This document shows positions 6,814-13,767 of a DNA stretch of 13,767 bases, in pieces (position 1 is the first letter of the stretch; every line of letters starts with the position of its first letter). The stretch spans positions 1-13,767 of the forward strand of contig JBDNHU010000267.1 in NCBI GenBank assembly GCA_041688615.1, read 5' to 3'. This DNA comes from M30B19 sp041688615 (GTDB lineage: Bacteria > Planctomycetota > Planctomycetia > Pirellulales > Pirellulaceae). The position numbers were made by a program, and so were the translations under genes. Below the pieces are notes generated by a model. The model had not been told where the DNA came from. It made no database searches and saw only the letters and a list, made by a program, of their open reading frames with translations.

Positions 6814-7276
6814 TGGCGACCACCGGGACCGTTACCAAGTTGTAGACGACAAAAAGACTTATGCAGACCAAGACACTGAGCACAAGATCCAAACAGACGC
6901 ACCTTCCTTTCCAAGAAACAGCAGCGATCGCTGGGTTAAGAATGTTGTGCATGCCTTTGATTCGTTAGTGTGCACGGGTGCATACCCAAGGCGGTCTTGC
7001 TAGGCGGTCAACAATCCAATTAAAAAATTTGTTGGCCACTTGAGCCCAAATCGAATGATTCTAGCAGCCAAAGCATGGTAGATTGGATCCGTCGTTTCCT
7101 CGGAACTTCTCGATTTAACTGCTTCGCGTGGTTGATTCGACGGTTTCTTTGTCGGCACCTCAATCCTTTATCAACTCCAACGCGTCGCTACGTATGAGAT
7201 AAGCTTAGCGTCTGACGATGAATCCATCCCAGCGGACTAGAAACCCCTTCTAAACAAGACTTACCCGAGGCCCACC
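6814..7276. other. About 460 bases without a convincing gene
   Basis: Only short, unsupported open frames cover this stretch. Visible structure: AGGCGGTC repeated directly at 6989-6996 and 7002-7009 (period 13), and an AT-rich stem-loop, GGTCAACAA 7006-7014 with TTGTTGGCC 7029-7037 (nine pairs including one G-T) around a 14-base loop. No T-run follows the stem. The promoter of the DUF1080 gene should lie in the second half, but I see no pair of boxes good enough to name. CGAGG (7267-7271) is a possible ribosome-binding site for that gene. Confidence 0.45.
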
Positions 7277-8485
7277 ATGAAATATTTATTGTTGCTTTTT
7301 TCACTCCTGTTTATCTTTACTGCAACCGCAGCGGCGCAGGACGAGGCAGGCTTCATTGACCTGTTTAATGGTAAGAACCTGGAAGGTTGGACTCAGCGCA
7401 ATGGCACTGCAACTTACCAAGTTGAAGGTGATTCCATTGTTGGCAAAACAAACGAGGGTAGTCCCAATTCGTTCCTTTGCACGGACAAACTTTACGGAGA
7501 TTTTGAACTGTCGTTCGATGTGAAGGTGGACTCGGCATTGAACTCAGGTGTTCAGATTCGCTCGCAAACTGCAGGTAATACGTCGGAAGGCCGTGTGAAC
7601 GGACCGCAAGTTGAAATCTCGCTGGACAAAATGGCGGGCTATATTTACGGCGAAGCGGCCGGCGGTTGGATGACGCCTGACACCGATCGAAAACCTCACG
7701 ACACCTTCAAGGATGGTGAGTGGAATTCATATCGTGTTGTCGCCTTTGGTAGCAAGATTGAAACCTGGATCAATGGCAAACAGATTTCTGACTTGACTCA
7801 TGAAGAACGCTACAAGTCACACCCCAAAGGATTCATCGGCTTGCAAGTTCATGGCATCGGCGCGGGGCAAGGACCTTATGAAGTTCGCTGGCGAAACGTG
7901 AAGCTGCGTGATCTTTCCAAGTTCACTTCGCTTTCCAACGGCAAGGATTTGTCTGGCTGGAAAACCACCGGCAACTGGCTGGTTCAGGATGATGGTTCGC
8001 TTTTGATCCAACCGCGAGATGGAGAACAGGGTTGGTCGCGATGGGATGCGTATCTTTGGTCGGAAAAGCAGTACAAAGATTTTGTGCTAGACGTGGAATA
8101 CGCTTACCCTGCTGGCGGGAACAGTGGTTTCTACTTCCGTGTGGGCGATCGCGACGATCCCGTCAACCAAGGTATCGAAGTTCAGATACTTGATTCATCC
8201 GCCAAAAAGGGACCGCTGTCTTCGCACGATCATGGTGGAATCGTCGGCACCGATTCGGCCGCTTCCAAAAACATGTCGCAACCACCAGGCGTCTGGAATC
8301 GAATGGTGATTACTTGCATCGGCACCCACGTCAAAGTTGAACTCAATGGTGAATCTATCGTCCACTGTCATCTGGACCAGACCCCTATGAAGGATAGACC
8401 GTTGGGGGGTTATATCGGTTTTCAAGATCACGGCCAGCCCAACAACATCAAGTTCCGAAACATCCGTATTCTGGAAGTTAAGTAA
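7277..8485 (+). CDS. Secreted tandem DUF1080 protein (3-keto-disaccharide hydrolase family)
   Basis: The 402-residue product has a clear signal peptide (MKYLLLLFSLLFIFTATAAA, cut before Q21), so it acts outside the cytoplasm. Two DUF1080 domains follow. The first spans about 26-213 with the opening signature L29-F-N-G-K-N-L-E-G-W38; the second spans about 216-402 with L219-S-N-G-K-D-L-S-G-W228, 'NSGFYFRVG', H317-D-H-G-G and a closing 'KFRNIRILEVK'. DUF1080 is a concanavalin-like beta-sandwich annotated as 3-keto-disaccharide hydrolase, which cleaves glycosides already oxidised at C3. Most DUF1080 proteins have one domain, so the duplication suggests either two active units or one catalytic and one binding unit; the sequence alone does not say which. 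Tandem stops (TAA TAG) end the gene. It is 188 bases upstream of the large redox protein and in the same direction. Confidence 0.93.
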   Translation: MKYLLLLFSLLFIFTATAAAQDEAGFIDLFNGKNLEGWTQRNGTATYQVEGDSIVGKTNEGSPNSFLCTDKLYGDFELSFDVKVDSALNSGVQIRSQTAGNTSEGRVNGPQVEISLDKMAGYIYGEAAGGWMTPDTDRKPHDTFKDGEWNSYRVVAFGSKIETWINGKQISDLTHEERYKSHPKGFIGLQVHGIGAGQGPYEVRWRNVKLRDLSKFTSLSNGKDLSGWKTTGNWLVQDDGSLLIQPRDGEQGWSRWDAYLWSEKQYKDFVLDVEYAYPAGGNSGFYFRVGDRDDPVNQGIEVQILDSSAKKGPLSSHDHGGIVGTDSAASKNMSQPPGVWNRMVITCIGTHVKVELNGESIVHCHLDQTPMKDRPLGGYIGFQDHGQPNNIKFRNIRILEVK

Positions 8486-8513
8486 TAGTCGCCTCGCAGT
8501 GGTGGCTTTCAAC

Positions 8514-8552
8514 GCTGCCAGCCGTAAGTTTTCGATTCCAAAGGCTGGCAGC
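8514..8552 (+). other. Strong stem-loop after the DUF1080 gene
   Basis: GCTGCCAGCC (8514-8523) pairs perfectly with GGCTGGCAGC (8543-8552) around a 19-base loop, with a further outer match GTCGC (8488-8492)/GCGAC (8557-8561). It begins 28 bases after the stop codon, so a role in mRNA 3' end protection or termination is plausible. There is no T-run after it, so it does not meet the standard for a Rho-independent terminator. Confidence 0.55.
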
Positions 8553-8587
8553 CTGAGCGACAATCTTGATGTACAATAGGGACCTTG

Positions 8588-8617
8588 CTTTGCCATTGGA
8601 ATTCCCATTTGGCAAAG
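8588..8617 (+). other. Stem-loop in the leader of the large gene
   Basis: CTTTGCCA (8588-8595) pairs with TGGCAAAG (8610-8617) around a 14-base loop. It lies 57-86 bases before the ATG at 8674, so it may sit in the 5' untranslated region. Function unknown. Confidence 0.4.
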
Positions 8618-8673
8618 TGGTCTGAGAATATCTGCCCGCCTCACCCACTCCCTCCAGCCCAAGAACCCAAGCT

Positions 8674-11600
8674 ATGTTTCCAGTTTTTCGAACCATCGTT
8701 TTCGCGATTCTACTAGGTACCGCTGTGCGGTGTTCTGCTCAGGAGTCGTCTTTATTCAACAAAGGTGATCATGTTGTTTATATCGGCAACACGCTTGCTG
8801 ATCGGATGCAACACGATGGTTGGTTGGAATCGTATTTGCATTCGTTGCTGCCAGAACATGAGTTGACGTTTCGCAATCTTGGCTTCTCGGCGGACGAAGT
8901 GAATCGGCGTCAACGTGCGGATAATTTCGGCGATGCTGACATGTGGCTATCCAAGTGCGGCGCTGATGTCGTGCTGTGTTTCTTTGGCTATAACGAAGCA
9001 CTCAAGGGAGAAGCGGGACTGCAGGGATTCACGAATGAATTGGCCGGGATGATCGACCAGATGCGAGCCCAGAAGTACAACGGCATCTCGGCACCCCGCT
9101 TGATCGTTTTCTCGCCGTTGGCTCACGAAGACCTAAAGAGTCCGAATTTACCGAGCGGTTATCAGAACAACAAGAATCTGTTGATGTATACCGATGCGAT
9201 GCGAGAAGTTTGCAAAGTCAAAAGCGTTCCGTTTGTCGACTTGTTCGCGATGTCGCAGAAGCTGTACAACGAAGCCGACAAACCATTGACGATGAACGGT
9301 ATTCATTTACTGGATCACGGCAATCGTGCTTTGGCTCAGGAGATTCTCACTGCCAAAGATTCTTCGTTCGCGGGTCTGGTGGAACAATCGCTGCCCAGCG
9401 ATTCACAGATAGCGAAACTTCGTGGCGCGGTTCTGGACAAGAACTACGAGTGGTTCAGTCGTTACCGCGTCGTCGACGAGTACAACGTGTTCGGCGGTCG
9501 ATCCAAACTGGCTTGGTTTGGTCAGTCCAACGCGGACGTGATGATGCGTGAGATGGAAATGTTCGATGTGAAGACAGAGAATCGCGATCAAAGGATTTGG
9601 GCTGTTGCCAAGGGTGGCGATTTAGAAGTGAAAGATGATAATTTGCCGGCCAACTTGGTGGTCAAGCCCAACAAGGAAGGTCCATTGGCTGGAGGCGCTT
9701 TCTCATATCAGGGCGGCGAAGAAGCGATTTCACAGATGACCGTTCAAGAGGGTTTGGAGGTCAATTTATTTGCTTCCGAAGAACAATTCCCGCGATTGAT
9801 CAACCCCGTGCAAATGGCTGTCGATACCGACGGGCGTTTGTGGGCATCGGTTTGGCCGTCCTACCCGCACTGGAATCCTAGCCAGCCTCGGAAAGATGCC
9901 ATCGTGATCCTGCCGGACGAAGACGGCGACGGCAAAGCGGACGAATGCATCGTTTTTGCTGACGGACTTAACAGCGTCACCGGGTTCGAGTTTTGGGGTG
10001 GCGGCGTGTTAGTTGCGGCTCTGCCAGAGTTGTGGTTTCTGAAAGACACCGACGGCGACAATGTTGCTGACGTGAAGATTCGAATGTTGCAGGGTTTGTC
10101 CAGCGCTGACTCGCACCATAGCGCCAACGCCATGCTTTTGGGCCCCGATGGTTGGCTGTATTGGTCGCGCGGCGTCTTTAATGTAGCTGCATTTGAAACG
10201 CCAACACGGACTTTCCGAACCGGTTCCACCGGTGTGCATCGCTTTAACCCGCGCACATTCGAGGTCGAATTCCATTTTCCGATCGGCCCAAATCCGCACG
10301 GCGACGTGTTTGATCGCTGGGGCTACCAGTTTGCAAACGATGGCACCGGCGGAACCGGTGGTCTTGTTAGCGTCGGTAAAGGCTTGCGACCAGGCAATCG
10401 TCCATGGTTCAAAATGGAATGGCGACCCGTGGCGGCTACCGGCTTGCTTTCGAGTAGTCATTTTCCTGATTCCAGTCAGAACAACTTCTTGATTTGCAAC
10501 ACGATCGGCTTTTTAGGCGTGCTGCAATACGAAGTGAAGTACAACGGCGCGGAAATCACAGCCCAACGAGTTGATGACTTGTTGCAGTCAACGGATCCAA
10601 ATTTCCGACCAACCGATATCGAAGTTGGCGGTGATGGAGCGATCTATGTTGCCGACTGGCAAAACACGCTGATCGGCCACATGCAGCACAACATGCGGGA
10701 CCCCAATCGCGATCACGAACACGGACGCATCTATCGTGTTTCGGCCAAGGGTCGTCAGCCTCTGCAACCGGTTAAGATGAAGGGCATGCCGATTGCCGAA
10801 GTATTGCAGAACTTCTTTAGTAAAGAGAACAGTACCCGTTATCGCACGCGGATTGAATTGAGTGGTCGGGACACCGGCGAAGTCATCCGCGAAGTATTGA
10901 CGTTCACCCAGAAACTGGATCCAAGTAAAGCGCCGGTTGATCGCGACGAAGCACAAGCACTCTTGGAATGTTTGTGGGTTCACCAGGAACACCGTGTGCC
11001 GAACATGGCGTTGATCCAAAAAACGTTCAAAGCCGCCCAACCGCTTGTCCGCGCCGCGGCGATCCGTACGCTTGGCCACTGGGCCAAACACAAACACAAC
11101 GGCCAGGTTTTGCAAGATCACCTAACTGGTTGGGAAAGCCTTTTGTCGGCCGCAGCGAAGGACGAATCGGCGCTAGTCCGTGCCGAAGCGGTCAAATCAG
11201 CGGTGGAGTTCGATGGCTTGATGCCTGCCGAAACCATCTTTGAAGTGGCAACCCGACACACCGATCCCGAACTGGATCTAGTACTGGCTTACGCCCGTAG
11301 CCAGATCAACGTTGATCAAATGATCGCTGAAGCGATTCGCTCCAAGACGCCCCTCTCTGACGCAGCCGAAGACTACGCTTTGGCCAGTGCTGCACCCGGC
11401 CTGTTGCTAGAGATGAATAAGTCAATTGCCGTTTACCAAGCGTTACTGTCGCGGGATGCAATCCCGGAACCGTTCCGACTTGAGGCTGTGAATGCACTGG
11501 CGAAAACTAACTCGAAATCTCCGCTGCAGCAATTGGTGACTAGCCTGAGTAATGCCGAGCAAAACAAGCTGGGCAGCTTGGATGATTTGGCCGGAATGTT

Positions 11601-13650
11601 GACGACCGTCGCAGGAACGACCGTGGCTGATCACAAGTTGCTCCAGCAGGTAGCCGATCAAACTCAGTCGCCAGTGGTTCGGGCGTCTGCCTATGCGGCG
11701 TGGTTGAATTCGGGCGATACCAATCAGGCTTGGCAGCATGCACTTGGATCGCGTGAAAAGCTCCGCGATGCACTTTCGAGTGTCAATAAGATCAAAGACA
11801 CGACAACTCTGGCTAAGCTTTATCCGTTAGTCCGTCCATTGATGTTTGAATTGCCCAAGGCACTGCGTAGCGAAGACGACAACGTTGCGGCGAAGCCTGG
11901 TCCACCGGTGACATTCGAATATTTTGCTCCCAATCCCGACAACGTTAGCAACCAAACGCTGGACCGATTACGGCCAACGCTAACGGGTAACGTCGATAAA
12001 TTCGAAAAGTATGTGCCGGGCGGAGGTCAGGACGGGTTCGCGACTCGGCAAACCGCATCGATTGTTGTTCCTACCAGCGGTGCGTACACATTTTTCATTA
12101 CTTCGGATGATGGTTCACGGCTGTACATTGATGGCCAAGAAGTCATTAACAACGACGGACTGCACGGCATGTCGCAAAAGAGCGGCAAGGTGCAATTGGA
12201 TGCAGGCTTTCACGAAATTGTGGTGACCTATTTCGACAATGGTGGTGGCGATGGTTTGCAAGTCGCTTGGCAGGGCCCTGGGTTCGATCAAGTGGCGATC
12301 GACGCAACCGTGTTACGTCCGGCAGGAACTGGTAATTTGAAACAGCAGGCCCTGCAAGTGGTCGCAACTTGGCCCGGACATCTAGACGAAAAGATCAGCG
12401 ACTTTGCCAAACTGATCAGCAGCGATTCTTTAACGGGTACGGCCCTGAACGCACTTTCTTCACTGCCAAGCAAGACAGTGGCTGATAAGCTTTCCAAGGC
12501 CGACGCGGCTGCAATCCTGGAGCAATTGCTCCAGCGAGCGGACATTGCAACACCGGTTGAACGCCAAAGCGACGAATTCACCAATTTGTTGCAACTGGGA
12601 ACCAGTCTGACCAGTGTTACAGAAGCTGAAGATGGGAAACGGTTGAAAGAGCTGCGAGCCAGTATTCCGATCAAGGCCGACCTGCAGGTGATGAAGTTGG
12701 GTGCGGAGGTCTACGCACGCGAGAGCCATTGCGCGACGTGTCACCAACCCAGCGGTCAAGGCTTACCCAACTTGTATCCACCGATCGACGGCAGTTTGTG
12801 GACGACCGGCAATGAGGATCGCTTGATTCGCATGGTGCTGGACGGAATGCACGGCACAATCGAAGTCAAAGGCAAGCGATACAGTTCGCCGCCGCTACCG
12901 CCGATGACCGGTTTCCGTCAGATACTAAACGATGAAGAGATCGCGGCAGTGCTGACGTACGTTCGCAATTCGTGGTCCAACCGCGCCAAACCGGTTGCCC
13001 CACAGCATGTTGCTAAAATGCGGGCGATTGACCGCGGTCCAGATGCATCCTTCTGGAGTGTCGTTGACTTGATGAAGACGTATCCGATGGAAGACGGCAG
13101 TGTCGCAGTTGCCCAAGCGTCGACCGACGGTTGGATTCCAAGGCTTGTCAAAGAATGGAGCAAGGCCGACTTCAGTGAGTCCGATCTGGCAGAACGAGGG
13201 CGTTCGTTTGAATCAGGCGCGAAATCATTCAAGCGAATCGGTTGTATCCAATGCCATAAGGTTGGCAACGAAGGGGGTGAGTTCGGTCCGAATTTGGCGC
13301 AACTAGAAATGAAGAAACGCAACGCCGCTTACGTGCTTGGTTCGATGCTTGACCCGTCCAAGGACATCGAGGAGAAGTACGTGATGCGAATCTACTTGAT
13401 GGATACAGGCGAAGTTATCTCGGGATTCGTCGTCAGTGAAACAGCGACCGAGGTTCTGATCAAATCCGACCCGCTAAACCAGGACAAGCCAAGCGTCGTG
13501 AAGAAGGACGAAATTGAACAGGAAAAGACGAACGAAACGTCGGCGATGCCCAACGGTCTGTTGAACTATTTCACCAAGCAAGAGGTCCTGGACCTGATTG
13601 CTTATGTTTTGTCTGGAGGCGACAAGGCAGATGGAATTTATGAACGATAG
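8674..13650 (+). CDS. Giant secreted SGNH / dehydrogenase-propeller / HEAT / PA14 / di-heme fusion protein
   Basis: This 1658-residue protein has a signal peptide (cut near A22). Domains in order: an SGNH/GDSL-like domain (about 32-230) with G38-N-T-L in place of the GDS block, F-G-Y-N107-E-A and N208-G-I-H211; a membrane-bound dehydrogenase (TIGR02604-type, PQQ/sorbosone-dehydrogenase-like propeller) domain, about 347-690, with two calcium-loop-like motifs (DEDGDGKAD, DTDGDNVAD) and ending 'GRIYRVSAKG'; HEAT-like helical repeats, about 755-1065; a PA14 domain, about 1075-1213, with 'FFITSDDGSRLYIDG'; a cytochrome c domain, about 1336-1437, with C1353-A-T-C-H1357; and a PVC-type C-terminal heme-binding domain (TIGR02603-type), about 1512-1658, with C1524-I-Q-C-H1528, 'SMLDPSKDIEEKY' and 'MPNGLLNYFTKQEVLDLIAY'. 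PA14 often binds glycans. I infer an extracytoplasmic sugar dehydrogenase passing electrons to its hemes. No clear Shine-Dalgarno precedes the ATG, but the signal peptide supports this start. Confidence 0.94.
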   Translation: MFPVFRTIVFAILLGTAVRCSAQESSLFNKGDHVVYIGNTLADRMQHDGWLESYLHSLLPEHELTFRNLGFSADEVNRRQRADNFGDADMWLSKCGADVVLCFFGYNEALKGEAGLQGFTNELAGMIDQMRAQKYNGISAPRLIVFSPLAHEDLKSPNLPSGYQNNKNLLMYTDAMREVCKVKSVPFVDLFAMSQKLYNEADKPLTMNGIHLLDHGNRALAQEILTAKDSSFAGLVEQSLPSDSQIAKLRGAVLDKNYEWFSRYRVVDEYNVFGGRSKLAWFGQSNADVMMREMEMFDVKTENRDQRIWAVAKGGDLEVKDDNLPANLVVKPNKEGPLAGGAFSYQGGEEAISQMTVQEGLEVNLFASEEQFPRLINPVQMAVDTDGRLWASVWPSYPHWNPSQPRKDAIVILPDEDGDGKADECIVFADGLNSVTGFEFWGGGVLVAALPELWFLKDTDGDNVADVKIRMLQGLSSADSHHSANAMLLGPDGWLYWSRGVFNVAAFETPTRTFRTGSTGVHRFNPRTFEVEFHFPIGPNPHGDVFDRWGYQFANDGTGGTGGLVSVGKGLRPGNRPWFKMEWRPVAATGLLSSSHFPDSSQNNFLICNTIGFLGVLQYEVKYNGAEITAQRVDDLLQSTDPNFRPTDIEVGGDGAIYVADWQNTLIGHMQHNMRDPNRDHEHGRIYRVSAKGRQPLQPVKMKGMPIAEVLQNFFSKENSTRYRTRIELSGRDTGEVIREVLTFTQKLDPSKAPVDRDEAQALLECLWVHQEHRVPNMALIQKTFKAAQPLVRAAAIRTLGHWAKHKHNGQVLQDHLTGWESLLSAAAKDESALVRAEAVKSAVEFDGLMPAETIFEVATRHTDPELDLVLAYARSQINVDQMIAEAIRSKTPLSDAAEDYALASAAPGLLLEMNKSIAVYQALLSRDAIPEPFRLEAVNALAKTNSKSPLQQLVTSLSNAEQNKLGSLDDLAGMLTTVAGTTVADHKLLQQVADQTQSPVVRASAYAAWLNSGDTNQAWQHALGSREKLRDALSSVNKIKDTTTLAKLYPLVRPLMFELPKALRSEDDNVAAKPGPPVTFEYFAPNPDNVSNQTLDRLRPTLTGNVDKFEKYVPGGGQDGFATRQTASIVVPTSGAYTFFITSDDGSRLYIDGQEVINNDGLHGMSQKSGKVQLDAGFHEIVVTYFDNGGGDGLQVAWQGPGFDQVAIDATVLRPAGTGNLKQQALQVVATWPGHLDEKISDFAKLISSDSLTGTALNALSSLPSKTVADKLSKADAAAILEQLLQRADIATPVERQSDEFTNLLQLGTSLTSVTEAEDGKRLKELRASIPIKADLQVMKLGAEVYARESHCATCHQPSGQGLPNLYPPIDGSLWTTGNEDRLIRMVLDGMHGTIEVKGKRYSSPPLPPMTGFRQILNDEEIAAVLTYVRNSWSNRAKPVAPQHVAKMRAIDRGPDASFWSVVDLMKTYPMEDGSVAVAQASTDGWIPRLVKEWSKADFSESDLAERGRSFESGAKSFKRIGCIQCHKVGNEGGEFGPNLAQLEMKKRNAAYVLGSMLDPSKDIEEKYVMRIYLMDTGEVISGFVVSETATEVLIKSDPLNQDKPSVVKKDEIEQEKTNETSAMPNGLLNYFTKQEVLDLIAYVLSGGDKADGIYER

Positions 13651-13695
13651 CTAACCAATGACCAGCTAACCAGTGACCAGCCAACCAATGACCAA
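13651..13695. repeat. 15-base tandem repeat, three copies, right after the large gene
   Basis: CTAACCAATGACCAG (13651-13665), CTAACCAGTGACCAG (13666-13680) and CCAACCAATGACCAA (13681-13695) follow the stop codon without a gap. The copies differ by one to two bases from the first. In addition ATGACCAAG (13688-13696) is the exact inverse complement of CTTGGTCAT (13758-13766) at the window edge, so the repeat could take part in a long stem, and AGCGT/ACGCT (13695-13699/13706-13710) forms a small hairpin. The rest of the window end (13696-13767) has no gene that I can support. Confidence 0.8.
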
Positions 13696-13767
13696 GCGTC
13701 TGACAACGCTCCTGTGATTCCAGCTAATTGTGATGGTCGATTTCGATCATTGTGGAACTTGGTCATC

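Noticed and set aside
6770..6952. Minus-strand frame with a hydrophobic stretch
   Set aside because: It overlaps the end of the broken membrane-protein gene in antisense, lacks a ribosome-binding site and has no supporting context.
6806..7003. Plus-strand frame of 65 codons after the broken gene
   Set aside because: GTG start inside the upstream frame, polar sequence without recognisable features, and no ribosome-binding site.
8514..8552. Rho-independent terminator
   Set aside because: The stem is strong but no run of T follows it, so it is listed only as a stem-loop.
1..13767. tRNA, rRNA or CRISPR array
   Set aside because: No cloverleaf-like or rRNA-like stretch and no regularly spaced repeats with unique spacers were seen on either strand.

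Overview
The window looks like a chromosomal segment from a planctomycete, most likely a member of the Pirellulaceae (Rhodopirellula-like). This rests on gene content. It carries a DUF1549/DUF1553 'planctomycete cytochrome c' protein next to a Tat-exported DUF1501 protein, a two-domain DUF1080 protein, and a very large SGNH / membrane-bound-dehydrogenase / PVC-type heme-binding fusion. These families are expanded in Planctomycetes and Verrucomicrobia. No database search was possible; assignments come from reading motifs.

Layout. Positions 1-51 hold the first 17 codons of a minus-strand gene that leaves the window. Positions 52-1520 are decayed, mostly non-coding DNA: two short tandem duplications, a minus-strand relic that resembles the N-terminus of an IS256-type (mutator) transposase, and a dense cluster of overlapping inverted repeats where the end of that element would be expected. 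Positions 1521-6082 are a tight two-gene operon (genes overlap by ATGA): a secreted di-heme DUF1549/DUF1553 protein with an inserted beta-sandwich-like segment and a Gly-Asp repeat, then a DUF1501 protein. Positions 6083-7276 look like an accessory insertion: a small hypothetical gene, then a small coiled-coil/membrane protein whose reading frame is broken, then about 460 bases without a convincing gene. Positions 7277-8485 encode the secreted tandem DUF1080 protein. Positions 8674-13650 encode the 1658-residue multidomain protein. The last 117 bases begin with a 15-base unit repeated three times.

How the genes may work together. All four large products carry export signals, and four CxxCH heme sites are spread over two of them. 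DUF1080 is annotated as 3-keto-disaccharide hydrolase, and the large protein contains a dehydrogenase-like propeller followed by two c-type heme domains. A reasonable hypothesis is extracytoplasmic 'oxidise, then cleave' glycan breakdown: a sugar unit is oxidised to a 3-keto form, electrons leave through c-type hemes, and the keto-glycoside is cleaved by the DUF1080 protein. The pathway is inference; the domain content is read directly.

The most unusual points are the fusion architecture with an apparently degenerate SGNH domain, the frame-broken small membrane protein in an island between the two halves of the locus, the crossing inverted repeats beside the IS relic, and the hexanucleotide tract in the first large gene.
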